A stretch of 64,000 nucleotides of DNA from Prorocentrum cordatum (Eukaryota > Sar > Dinophyceae > Prorocentrales > Prorocentraceae): NCBI GenBank assembly GCA_963575745.1, contig CAUYUJ010014352.1, positions 91,992-155,991 on the forward strand, given 5' to 3'. The notes beneath the pieces are model-generated. The model saw only the letters and a program-made list of their open reading frames with translations, was not told the DNA's origin and did no database searches. Of this stretch, positions 55,063 through 64,000 are shown piece by piece. Each line of letters opens with the position of its first letter. Within the stretch, counting starts at the first letter, position 1. The translations under genes and the position numbers were made by a program.

Positions 55063-55226
55063 CTAGGTCGGGCATGTCCCCGTACAGGCGGATTCCGAGC
55101 GAAAAATATGAATGAGCCAAACAATACCCCACGATAGAAAAAAATATCAAAAAAGCGTCGCCCCCTCTATACTATTATCTTACTACTGTGGAGTACGCCT
55201 CCTTTAAAGGGACAGGCCCGACGCAA
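55063..55226. mobile_element. MITE family B, copy at 55.1 kb
   Basis: Diverged ends CTAGGTCGGGCATGTCCCC and GACAGGCCCGACGCAA. Duplication GGCTGGCT / AGCTGGCT (55055-55062, 55227-55234), 7/8. Confidence 0.85.
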
Positions 55227-55246
55227 AGCTGGCTCCACTCATATTT

Positions 55247-55452
55247 GGACGCCCGAAATGGGCACGGAAAGACTGGGCACAATGCCCAACAGCAAATGTT
55301 GCCCCGAACCAACAGCGGCCGCTGTTGGGGCAGGCGGCCTTCCGTCTCACATGGACACAGGCCGCGGCGGCGTGGACAGCGAGTCCTGCTCAAAGCAGAC
55401 AAGATCCCCTGTCGGGCATTGTGCCCATTCTTTCCGTGCCCGTCTCGTTCGT
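55247..55452. mobile_element. MITE family F, copy F3
   Basis: Left GGACGCCCGAAATGGGCACG, right GCCCATTCTTTCCGTGCCCG then TCTCGTTCGTGC; core AACAGCGGCCGCTGTTGGGG. It starts 20 bp from the family B copy. Confidence 0.8.
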
Positions 55453-55663
55453 GCAGATCATGGCCCTCCTCTCGCCCGGCCCCGCCAAGCGCGGCGTCCT
55501 CCCTGGCCGCATGCAGCGCCTCCGAGGGCAGGCTCGTGACGCGCGTCGCGCCGCCGCCGGCCAGGTCGCCCGCGAGCGCCCTATACCGGCCCGGCGCGCG
55601 GCCGGGGGGTGGGGAGGGAGAGCCCCCTCGGGGGGGAGATGGCCGCCGCGGGCGCGATGGACG

Positions 55664-56085
55664 GTGACGACGACGATGGTGTGGAAGAGGATATGAGGGC
55701 GAGGATGGGGACGAGGACGTCGGTGACAACGACGGCGACGAGGACGGGGACGAGGATGAGGGTGACGACGACGATGGTGTGGAGGAGGATAAGGGCGAGG
55801 ATGGGGACGAGGACGTCGGTGACAACGACGACGACGAGGGCGGGGACGAGGATGAGGATGACGACGACGATGGTGTGGAAGAGGATATGAGGACGAGGAT
55901 GGGGATGAGGACGTCGGTGACAACGACGACGACGAGGACGGGGACGAGGATGAGGATGGCGACGACGACGATGGGGAAGAGGATATGAGGACGAGGACGA
56001 GGACGAGGATGAGGATGACAACGGCGACGACGATGACGGGGACGACGGCGTCATCGCCATCGTCATCGTCACCGTCACCGTCAAC
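55664..56085. repeat. Tandem repeat of about 98 bp, about four copies
   Basis: Unit made of GACGACGACGATGGTGTGGA, then ATGGGGACGAGGACGTCGGT, then GACGAGGACGGGGACGAGGA. It codes for Asp/Glu-rich sequence in one frame; no start or domain context. Confidence 0.9.
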
Positions 56086-56774
56086 GGCGCGGGTGCACTG
56101 GGCCACCTCTGCGTCCGAAAAGGGCCCAGGGAACCACAAGCAAAGCGACGCAAGCTCCAGAACTGCCACTGATCTTCCAGATGTCGTGGCCTGTCCTCCT
56201 CTCCCCCGTCTGCTACCTATGCCCTTCTACAAATCGCAAGAAAATCCGTCATATCTGGCGTCTACATGACCACCACCAACATCATAATCCTACTCCTTAT
56301 GATCGGTGTCAGCATCACCCAGACCTCCGATGCGGTGTGTATGTTCGCGGTGCCGGAGCCGGAGCCCGCGGAGGCGCCAGCGGTGCCGCGCCGGGGCTGT
56401 GAGGGGCTAGCGTTGCGCGCGCGGGCGCCCCCCCTTGGCCGTCCTCCCCTTTTCCCCTCGCCCCTCCCCCCCTCGCGCGCTCTCTGGTCGTTTTTCGTCG
56501 TCGTCCTTCGTTCGTCCGTCGAGGCCAAACAGCCAGCTCAAAGCTGGCGACATTTGATGTTGAAGGCGACGGCGATGACGACGAGAGGCGGCCATTTTTT
56601 TCTCGAAGACGAGCGTCTTTGCTGCCAGCAGTGTTCAGCAGAGCCCGATATCCTCATTACAATCGCTAGAGGTTCGTCCTTTTGACCCCTCTTTTGCTCT
56701 TGATGTGTGATCTCTGAGGGTGGTCACACCGTCAGATCCAAAAAATTGCGCGCGGCGCCCCGAAGCGGAACCCC

Positions 56775-57119
56775 TCACTCCTCGGCCGGAGGCGCGTCGT
56801 CGCTCGAGCGGCAAAATGCAACGCCGCAACAACCGCATCCGATGTCCTTGCCGGGGGGGAATTGCACTTCCGTGTAGCAGCAGAGGAGCTTGCTCGCGAC
56901 CTCGCAGATGCCGCGCTCCTCGGACCAGCAGGGGTCTGGCTCGCAACTGATGCAGCAGCACTCGAGCGCGATAGATCCCGCGCAGCAGCAGACTTTGAAG
57001 GTGCCCATGAGCGGCGGACTCATCGCCTGGCTGGCGGTGCAGGACAGCTCGTAGCAGCAGCATGCGACGCATGGCGACATGTTCTGCTTCAGCTCCTTGA
57101 GCTCATCGGTGGACGTCAT
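56775..57119 (-). CDS. Small cysteine-rich protein of 114 residues, intronless
   Basis: Begins MTSTDELKELKQNMSPCVAC and ends with an acidic tail, SSDDAPPAEE. It has 20 cysteines, mostly in CC, CCC and CxxC-like groups (CVACCCYELSC, KVCCCAG, ECCCISC, KLLCCYTE, GCGCCG). A FPPGKDIGCGCCG segment is distinctive. There is no signal peptide or membrane helix. I do not recognise the family; a metal-binding or disulfide-rich protein of the PLAC8-like kind is possible but not shown. The start chosen is the first ATG downstream of the spliced leader in the open frame, giving a 46-nt leader typical of trans-spliced mRNAs. The ORF is intact, so the retrocopy may be expressed if it landed within a transcribed minus-strand cluster. 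Confidence 0.7.
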   Translation of the reverse strand: MTSTDELKELKQNMSPCVACCCYELSCTASQAMSPPLMGTFKVCCCAGSIALECCCISCEPDPCWSEERGICEVASKLLCCYTEVQFPPGKDIGCGCCGVAFCRSSDDAPPAEE

Positions 57120-57164
57120 CGCGTGCAAAACAATTGACGGGGGCGTGTGGGCCTGGCCTGATGT

Positions 57165-57201
57165 TTTGAACCCAAATGGCTTGAGCCAAAATGACCACGG
57201 A
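57165..57201 (-). other. Spliced-leader sequence plus relict spliced leader
   Basis: Minus strand reads TCCGTGG then TCATTTTGGCTCAAG, 20/22 identical to the dinoflagellate spliced leader (DCCGTAG CCATTTTGGCTCAAG). Directly after it comes CCATTTGGGTTCAAA, 12/15 to the leader without its first seven bases. That truncation is what re-splicing at the AG inside an older leader would leave. Confidence 0.9.
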
Positions 57202-58084
57202 GACGACGAGAGGCGGACATTCACGGAGTGGTCCGAGGTGTCTCAGAAGATGTGGTCGCACTTGACCTTGTGCCTGGTAGCCGAAGCCGACCCACTTAGA
57301 ACGAAATGGGACAGTTTCGGCGATGACGGTAACACTTGATTTTTTTTTTAGGGAGAGGGAAGGCAGAGGGGAGGCGGCGAACCATCGATGAGCAACACAC
57401 ACCTCGTCCCACTCGGTGCAATCTGCGACTGCCGCCGAAGTGAAACATGCGGAGAAAGACTACTGTAAAAGCCAATTCCCGCGTCGCGCGAATGCCTCAA
57501 TGAAATCGCGGCAGACAGTTAAACTCGCGCGTGCGTACTCCGTACCAGTACATCCTGGCGGAACTCGCACTGGTGCCCAACGCAAAAATGACGGTAACAC
57601 TTCAAATACACTCTTGGTCACAAACAACTCGTGTCGATGTGATTCCCGTAGGCGGGCCATCTGGCAGCGGGCGAAGGAGACCACAGGGGGAGCCCACATC
57701 TGGTGCACGAGCGAGCTCTCACACCAGACGCACTGGAGAAGAGATCCCTGACATCCCACGCAGCATGACCATCATCGGGCACCATCGTGGTCGTCCTCGC
57801 CATTCTCGGCACCATCGCCACCATCATCGGCATCGTCAGCAGCAGCATTCTCATCACCATCCTCATCCTCACCCTCCTCATCCGCATCCTCGTCCCCGTC
57901 CTCGCGGGAGGCACTGGCCAGAACGGATCGGGGAGCGCCCCGTGGGAGGCCCGCGCGCGCAGGGGAAGCCTGGCCGCGCTCGACCCCTCGGCGAGGGGGC
58001 GCGCGCGCGCGACGGGGGGAGGCCTGGCCGCGCTCGATCGGAACTGCAGGACGTGCACGAGCGCGACGAACTCCGCCGCAGACA

Positions 58085-58270
58085 CCTAGGAGGAGGAGCG
58101 GGAGGAGGAGGAGGAGGAGGAGGAGGAGGAGGAGGAGGAGGAGGGGGAGGAGGATCGAGGATCGGGGAGGAGGATCGAGGATCGGGGAGGAGGGCCGAAG
58201 ATCGGGGGGGAGGGCCGAGGATCGGGGAGGAAGGTCGAGGAGGAGGAGGAGGAGGACGGAGGAGCAGGAT
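58085..58270. repeat. GGA array passing into GGATCGAGGATCGGG units
   Basis: (GGA)n to about 58150, then about eight units of GAGGATCGGGGAGGA type to about 58320. Confidence 0.9.
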
Positions 58271-58725
58271 CGAGGATCGGGGAGACAAAGGAGGACCGGG
58301 GAGGAGGATCGAGGATGGGGGCTCGAGGCTTTCGAGTATTTTGCAACTTGGTCGGCCAGTTGGGCCTTCGGATGCTTTCGGGGACATCTGGAAGGAGGAG
58401 GAGGAGGCTGAAACTCGGGTCTGGGGTGGGCAGGAATCTACGTTGGGCGTCGGGGAGAAGTGTACGTTTGATTAGCAATAGTGTAGTGGGGAGTAGTTTA
58501 GGACTCCCTGATGTTCTGCGAGAACGGACAGGAGGAAGAGGAGGGGGAGGAGGAGGGGGACGAGGAAGAGAAAGAAGAGGGAGACGAGGAGGACAAGGAG
58601 GACGGCAACTCTGAACGCCGAAACAGTCAAGACATGCTGCCCAGGGGCGCAGATGGCAAATGACTGTGGAAACGGCTGTGTCAGAACGCACGCAGAAATC
58701 ATCATCAAGCTGGCAGCAGTGACAG

Positions 58726-58863
58726 TACAGTGGAGGCCAGTCCGCAAAGAACCTCCCACAAGACCCAACCCTGAGACCCCAGGACGCCCATTGATTTTTG
58801 GCGTGGGAGCGTCACGCTCCCTCCATCGCCAGCCCTCGTGTGTCTTAGCATGAGTCTGTCTGT
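58726..58863. mobile_element. MITE family E, copy E4 (right end degraded)
   Basis: TACAGTGGAGGCCAGTCCGC at the left, CCTGAGACCCCAGGACGCCC and TTTTTGGCGTGGGAGCG inside. Confidence 0.75.
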
Positions 58864-58978
58864 GAGAGAGTGGTGCCCCGCTACCAAACGCGGGGCTTTG
58901 CGGCCACAAATTGTTCAGGGCCTCCTGCCGAAGTCAGGAGAGGTGCCCAGGCCGCAGTCGGAGAAAGGTTTGCCCCCT

Positions 58979-59427
58979 CGTGCCGAGGGAGCGGCTTGCT
59001 GGAAAATGTTCACCCCTCTCACAGGCTCCAGTATGTGGAGAAATGGTTCCTGCACATTTGCACGGAGTGTGGTTCCTATTGCACTGTGGACACCAGGAAT
59101 TTAGTTGCCAGATGTGACGGGCGGACCAATAAGGGTTCGGAAAACCTTGCGAGGATCAGCAAAGGTTTGTTCCCGCGTCGTGAAGGCCCCCCGAGGGCTA
59201 TTGTAGAGGCCATCAGGGCTCGTGATGCTGCCGCCTGCGCGGATGTGGCAGCTTTGCACAGGCGTCAGCAGTCGGGAAACCCAGGATCCGACCTGGCTGG
59301 CCAGGGTGCTGGGCCTTCGGGGGCCCAGGCGGGAGCGGGGACGGACCCCGCGGCTCCCTCCAGGCCTGGCCAGGCCCTCGAACCCCAGCCCGTGCGGGCT
59401 GGGGATGAAAGCGATTCCAGTGATTAA
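58979..59427 (+). CDS. Fragment of a repeat-encoded ORF with a C-terminal cysteine motif
   Basis: The frame ends in a stop at 59427. It contains HPSHRLQYVEKWFLHICTEC, then GSYCTVDTRNLVARCDG, then LARISKGLFPRREGPP and an acidic end, GDESDSSD. The pattern HPSHR-hydrophobic-(8)-C-x-x-C-G-x-Y...LA-x-C...G...L-x-R-(I/L)-x-x-G-(L/R)-x-P recurs, as I recall, at the ends of many dinoflagellate repeat-encoded proteins, some with reverse transcriptase. It is on the strand opposite to all host genes and next to a MITE, which fits a mobile-element remnant. The start is lost; the first residues before about 58979 do not look coding. Confidence 0.5.
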
Positions 59428-60053
59428 ATCGCCCCCCAGGACAGCGTCCGCTGTCAAAGAGTCAAAGAGTCCTCCTCCTCCTCCTCCACCTCCTCCTCCC
59501 CCTCCCCCTCCCCCTCCCCCTCCTCCTGCAGCAAGCGGTAGTCCGTGGCGGAAGTCCGGCGGCCGCGTGCGCAGCAGGGCGGGCGCGCGCAGGGGCGGGG
59601 GGCAAGGCGGGCACCGAGCCGCCGCTGCCCCAGCCGCTCCACCAGGGGAGGACCGCGGCCCGCAGCTCCTCGGCTTAGCTGCCCCGATACGCCCGTTCTG
59701 AAACGCCATACGTCCCGCGTTCAAGACGTCCGTGCCAATACGTTGCGTGTTGCCTCCACGTATTGGACCACGTTTGGGCGAGTGTATCGCGAAGGACCTA
59801 CGTTTTCAGCCTACGTGTTGAGCTCCGTATCGATACGATACGTGTTGCGTGTTGCGTATCGGGGCAGCTAAGCTCCTCGGGGCCAGCGTAGCCGAGCGCC
59901 AGCGCCAAGGCCCGATCCACCTTAGGGGGGGGCTGGCTCTCCTCTTCCCTGTTATAACCAGAAACAGCACAACAGCAATATCAGCAGTAATCGTAATCAA
60001 AACAGAAAATACAACAACTACTACAACTACAACTACGACTACTACTCCCGGCT

Positions 60054-60232
60054 CACGGTGGGGGCCGGTCCACAAGAGACCTGCCACAGGAAGCCCAACC
60101 CTGAGACCCCAGGACGCCCATTGATGTTTGGCGTGGGAGTGTCGCGCTCGCCATCGCTAGACCATCGAAACCAGAGAAACCCGGGGCACCCTGGAGGCCA
60201 GCAGGGTGTTTCTTGGCACGGGTATCCGCTGC
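60054..60232. mobile_element. MITE family E, copy E5
   Basis: CACGGTGGGGGCCGGTCCAC at the left, CCTGAGACCCCAGGACGCCC, TTTGGCGTGGGAGTGTC, and GGTATCCGCTGCA at the right. (CTA)n/(CAA)n-like triplets lie just to its left (60010-60045). Confidence 0.75.
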
Positions 60233-61080
60233 ACGTCTCCACAAAGTCCTGCTCATCGTCCATCTACGAACTGTCCTCTCTCCCCCCCTCCTGACCACTC
60301 GGCCTCTGCCTCTCGTCCCTCGTCCTTCCCCGCGTCGTTATTTCTATATGCCTTTCCCATCCTCAACCTGCCGACTCTTCCTGTTCCTCATCATGTCCCT
60401 CCTCTGCCATTCATGAGGCTCTGAAGTTGGACATGGCAACATTGCCAGACGCACGTTGTACCTGAGCATTCCCACCAAGTCGGGCGCCACGTGGTCTGGC
60501 AGGAAGGGGTGATGACGGATGAGGGAGGCAGCGACGTGCTTCTACCACACCTCAGGGTAATCACTTGGCACTCTGGGCAGGAAGCAACTACGAGGTTGCG
60601 TATGCGGTCGCTGGTGGCTTACGGAGCACTTCGGTTTTAGATCGCCTCGGAAGAAAAGCTTCTGAGAGCCCCACGCGGCCACCGAGAGGTCCATAGATGG
60701 CCCTAGAACTCATTCATGTGGCACGGCACAGCCCAAGAGAGCAGAGCTTCAGTGTATCCCCGAAGCACGGGCGGTCCCAAAATGACTCGACTGAGCGTCT
60801 CGGGAAGACCTCCGATGAGCAACCGCGCCAACGACTGCACCGAGACCCCACTGGGCCCCGAGCGGCCCTCCAGAAAGATACCCCCAAAGGTTCAGGACAG
60901 ACCTTCGTGAGGCTCCTCCTAGGCCTCCGACGAGCCCCTTCAATAAGCCTGCAAGGACCCCCGAGAGGCAGCACAACACCCATGCAACGCTACAGCCGCG
61001 CAGCGCCGTACAACATATCAGCGATGCTTCCCAAGCGGGAACGTGACGTCTCTACCGAGGCTACTGCAAGCACTAAGATA
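60233..61080. other. No gene or repeat recognised
   Basis: Moderate GC, mixed sequence; short open frames only. Confidence 0.45.
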
Positions 61081-61180
61081 CATATGTGCGTGCGTGTACG
61101 TGCATATAGATACACACATATGTGTATACATGTATACACGCATACACACATAGATACACACATACTTATACATCAGTGTT
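61081..61180. repeat. ATACAC-type microsatellite region
   Basis: Degenerate (ATACAC)n, (GTGTAT)n words for about 100 bp. Confidence 0.85.
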
Positions 61181-61729
61181 ATGTAAAAAGTAGATATGGC
61201 TATACATGTGTACCGGTAAGAGTAGCGATTAGCGAATGTGCCAGACGTGCATGCTCAGAGACAACCGTGACCATGTGCAGACTGTAATTGTACATGTGTG
61301 TCAGGAGGGTAGTGACACGAATTATCAGTCACGTCCCCGTGCCGAGGCAGGTTTGCGTCGAGCCCCTTGCTATACGACTCGCGAGGCAATAGTGGCCCCG
61401 AGCCGTATCGAAGCCAACATTCATATGTGCCTTGCTACAGGCGCGTCTGTGCGTCTTCGGCCTTCAAGGAGTAGCGCGACCAGAAAAAGCATGTTCACAC
61501 TGGGGGCTGCCGCGCACTGCCTCACGCCCGCTGGCCTCCCCCCCGCCCCAGCCCCGGCCAAGCCCCCCACCCCCGCCAGAGCCTCCCGCCAAGCCCCCCC
61601 CCTCCACCCTCCCTCATGCGGCGGCGGGTACGCTGGACGGCGGACCTTGACACACATGACACACACACACAGATATTACAACATGTGGCGGAGCTCGGTA
61701 ACCCTGAACCCAAAAACGTATTCACCTCC

Positions 61730-61859
61730 CTGGCCATCGCTCGGACGTCCATTTCCTGAATGTTTGTCGGTTTCGTGCGCGGCTTTTTCGCCAAATGATC
61801 AAGGATGCTCCTCGATGGCCCTCGCCGAAGGAAAAATGCACACGTCCGAGCGATGCCAA
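61730..61859. mobile_element. MITE family C, copy 2 (130 bp)
   Basis: Ends CTGGCCATCGCTCGGACGT and ACGTCCGAGCGATGCCAAG; interior aligns over its whole length with copy 1 at 16064-16196. No clear duplication. The stop codon of the ABC transporter frame (61799) lies inside it. Confidence 0.85.
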
Positions 61860-64000
61860 GTCTTGGGGGCGCACGGTTCACTTCCGCCACCTTCCGCCGT
61901 CGCCCGCCGTGGGCGGCGGCCTCGTCCTACTCCCGCCGACCTTCCGCCGCGGCAGAGATGAGACAGCTCCATCGATCCTCGACGGCAAGGCAGCTCCTGG
62001 CGCGCCTCACACGTGCACACGTATATATAGAACGTGCATGTTTTGAAAGCACGCTCCGCGCACGCGCAGACATGCGAAGCAGTCAGGCACGGGGAGCGCG
62101 CCCCGCGGCGTGCCAGCGCCGAGCCAGCTGTGCCCTCGTCGGCCGTGTCGGCCACAGCCTGGTCGCCGAGCATGCTGGCAAAATAACCGTCCGCGCGCTG
62201 CTGAAGCTCGTCCGGGCGACCGAACTCTGCAACCTCGCCGCGGGCAATGACCAAGACTTTGTCGTAGTCCAGGATGGTGCTCAGGCGATGTGCGATTGTG
62301 AGCATCGTCCCCTCTCCGACACCGAGCCTCCAGAACTCGATCATGGCCCGCTGGACCATCTGATCTGTTTGATCGTCTACCGAGGATGTGGCTTCGTCCA
62401 ACACAGTGATCCGATTATTCATCACCAGAGCCCTTGCAATGCACAACAATTGTCTCTCGCCATGCGATAGGTTCTCGCCCCGCTCCGTCACGGATCCGTC
62501 CAGGCCTCCAGCGCTGCTCAAAATGTCGCCCAAACCGACGCGCTGCATCGAGTCTAGCAGGACATCGTCCTGGACAACTCTGCGGAATGGGTCTAGATTC
62601 GAACGGAACGAGCCGCTGAACACAATGGGGTCCTGGGGGATGATGGACATCCTGGATCGCAGAACTGTGAGCCCCATGGTTCGCGTGTCCAGGCCGTCGA
62701 TACGCACACTTCCGCAGCATGGTTCCACGATCCGAAACAATGCCTGTAGCAAACTCGACTTGCCTGACCCTGTGCGTCCACATATCCCAACACGCTCGCC
62801 GCGAGCGGCCGAGAACGTTACATCTTTGAGGACTAGGTCGCCGCCACGGTAGCGCAAGGACACACCTTCGAAGACAATGCCACCCCTAGGCCAGCAAGGC
62901 GGAAGGGCTTCGTCGCCTGGCAAAACCAGCGGCGCCTCTTGGGCGACATCCTCAAAACTTTGCACACGTTCGCAAGCGGTCAGCTGCTGACTAATCATGA
63001 CGCTCAACTGTGCTGTTCTTTGGAGCATGGCCGTCATCTGAATTGCATACACGAGTGCCAGTCCGACAAACTCTTTGCTCACGCTCTTGTGCGCTACCAC
63101 TGCAGAGAAGCAGAAGAGTCCGATCATTCCCACAGTCAGAGACTCCAGTCGAGCCATCACCCAGCCCTCGGACATGACCACGGCGTGGTACGCTCGCAGA
63201 TTTCGACCCATTCGGACCGCATGGCTCGCAGTGAAGCGGCGAGTCGCGCCCCATGCCCGGATCGTATCCAGACCCGTGAGCGCCTCGGAGAATGAGCTGT
63301 ATATGGGCGACCGGGTGGAGCCATCCATTCTCTTGAAGTCACTGGACGCAGGCTGAAATCTGGTCGAAACAAAGAGAAACAACAAAACCATGACAACAAT
63401 GGCGATCGCGAACCACGGGATAGCCAGAGTTGTAAGAACGAAGATGTTGATCAGTTGAGCCCCGTTGCTCAGGAAGTGTGATGCGAACTCTGGCAGTGTC
63501 GTGTCCACGGTCTCCAGATCCTTCGCAAACTTGTTAGCGATCTCGCCGCTTGTCGTAATGTCGAAAAAAGTTGGCACTGGTGCCCGCAGGACATGCCAAA
63601 GCACCCTTCGGTGCAGCGAGCTGGAGGCCAACATGCTAGTGCCAGATATTGCCACGACGCGCACGGCCAACAGCAGGAAAAGGACGACCAGCGCGCCGAA
63701 AGCGAGGTCCGGCGATGCCTCCCCAGCGACCCACTTCGTCAGCGTCACGTCGGCCACCACGCGACAGCCCTGGCCACTCAGGATAATGAAGACGATAGTA
63801 AAGCCAACCACGACGCCACCAAGCGCGCCATACCCGATGGCGCCGGCAAGGAATCTGGTCAGCACACGCAGGGGTCCACCTCCACGGCGCTCGCTCGAGT
63901 CGCTCTGCATGAGCGTGGCAGTGTTCTTCGTGGCATGCGACGGGACCGACTTCGAAACATCTTGATTTGCTTGGGCGACGACTGCTGTGACGTCAGGCTG
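61799..64000 (-). CDS. ABCC/MRP-type ABC transporter, C-terminal half (partial, open at the right edge)
   Basis: The frame is open from the window edge to 61799; numbering here is from the Met at 63910. The ~30 residues before it are the usual linker between the first nucleotide-binding domain and the second membrane domain. The second membrane domain covers about 20-310 with six hydrophobic stretches, including FFDITTSGEIANKFAKDLE and DTIRAWGATRRF, typical of ABCC proteins. The second ATPase domain has the A-loop Tyr354, Walker A GRTGSGKS (378-385), Q-loop IIPQDP, signature LSHGERQ (481-487; ABCC proteins usually have LSxGQRQ), Walker B ITVLDE (501-506) and H-loop His541. ABCC proteins normally end near GYFASMLG (580). 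The remaining 123 residues have no counterpart, and about the last 63 are encoded by repeat M and MITE C, so the true 3' end or a splice donor probably lies near 62100. Likely an organic-anion or conjugate exporter in a vacuolar or plasma membrane. Confidence 0.93.
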   Translation of the reverse strand, partial: QPDVTAVVAQANQDVSKSVPSHATKNTATLMQSDSSERRGGGPLRVLTRFLAGAIGYGALGGVVVGFTIVFIILSGQGCRVVADVTLTKWVAGEASPDLAFGALVVLFLLLAVRVVAISGTSMLASSSLHRRVLWHVLRAPVPTFFDITTSGEIANKFAKDLETVDTTLPEFASHFLSNGAQLINIFVLTTLAIPWFAIAIVVMVLLFLFVSTRFQPASSDFKRMDGSTRSPIYSSFSEALTGLDTIRAWGATRRFTASHAVRMGRNLRAYHAVVMSEGWVMARLESLTVGMIGLFCFSAVVAHKSVSKEFVGLALVYAIQMTAMLQRTAQLSVMISQQLTACERVQSFEDVAQEAPLVLPGDEALPPCWPRGGIVFEGVSLRYRGGDLVLKDVTFSAARGERVGICGRTGSGKSSLLQALFRIVEPCCGSVRIDGLDTRTMGLTVLRSRMSIIPQDPIVFSGSFRSNLDPFRRVVQDDVLLDSMQRVGLGDILSSAGGLDGSVTERGENLSHGERQLLCIARALVMNNRITVLDEATSSVDDQTDQMVQRAMIEFWRLGVGEGTMLTIAHRLSTILDYDKVLVIARGEVAEFGRPDELQQRADGYFASMLGDQAVADTADEGTAGSALARRGARSPCLTASHVCACAERAFKTCTFYIYVCTCEARQELPCRRGSMELSHLCRGGRSAGVGRGRRPRRATAEGGGSEPCAPKTWHRSDVCIFPSARAIEEHP
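61866..61990. repeat. Dispersed repeat M, copy 2
   Basis: Matches 14270-14395; encodes part of the odd C-terminal extension of the ABC transporter frame. Confidence 0.8.

Larger units (their letters stand above)
56577..57221 (-). mobile_element. Processed retrogene insertion with target-site duplications
   Basis: In minus-strand order: a direct repeat (57221-57202); a spliced-leader copy (57201-57180); a truncated older leader copy (57179-57165); 5' UTR of about 46 nt; ORF 57119-56775; 3' UTR of about 173 nt; A7 (56601-56595); and the same direct repeat again (56596-56577). On the plus strand the repeat reads GACGACGAGAGGCGG then C/A then CATT, 19/20 matches. The leader begins at the very first base inside the duplication. 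This is the full signature of reverse transcription of a trans-spliced, polyadenylated mRNA and LINE-type integration. Confidence 0.88.

Noticed and set aside
1-64000. tRNA, rRNA and spliceosomal RNA genes
   Set aside because: I scanned by eye for B-box words and rRNA landmarks and found nothing convincing; tRNAscan-SE and Infernal would be needed to exclude small RNA genes.

Overview
This window is nuclear DNA of a dinoflagellate. The strongest evidence is a spliced-leader relict: on the minus strand at 57180-57201 there is a 20/22 match to the dinoflagellate trans-spliced leader, followed directly by an older, truncated leader copy. Other evidence agrees: introns with GC or GT donors and AG|G acceptors, all host genes on one strand, very long introns, GC-rich repeat-laden sequence and huge GGA/TCC arrays. 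The species cannot be fixed from the sequence. A core dinoflagellate such as Prorocentrum would fit, but that is a guess.

Recognisable coding sequence is only about one sixth of the window, all host genes on the minus strand. From right to left: (1) 61799-64000, the C-terminal half of an ABCC/MRP-type ABC transporter, open past the right edge; its last ~63 codons lie in dispersed repeats. (2) 56577-57221, a processed retrogene for a small cysteine-rich protein with the full hallmark set: target-site duplication, spliced leader, relict leader, intronless ORF, A-tract, target-site duplication. (3) 41606 down to 12912, a serine beta-lactamase-like hydrolase (class C/esterase fold) pieced together from six small exons (992 nt in total) scattered over 28.7 kb, its introns full of mobile elements; first and last exons were not found. 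(4) 9970 down to about 715, a Helitron-type helicase/transposase gene of two long exons around a 2.8-kb minisatellite intron, with a frameshifted zinc-finger tail. A fragment of a repeat-encoded ORF lies on the plus strand at 58979-59427.

The rest is repeats. At least ten families of short non-autonomous inverted-repeat elements (MITE or foldback type) can be defined by comparing copies inside the window. Family B (eight copies) has 8-bp target-site duplications at every copy; families A and E end in TA-CAGT like Tc1/mariner derivatives. At 15846-16441 one family A copy carries three insertions of three different families. An 11-12-bp CCAAGAGGCCCC minisatellite, a GTGAGT-containing minisatellite, 75-139-bp tandem repeats and GGA/TCC arrays of up to 1 kb fill the introns. 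A 100-N assembly gap (29094-29193) lies inside one GGA array.

Coordinates of splice sites are my own reading of reading frame and family alignment from memory, without transcript data; repeat boundaries are good to a few bases where inverted repeats or duplications are visible and approximate elsewhere.
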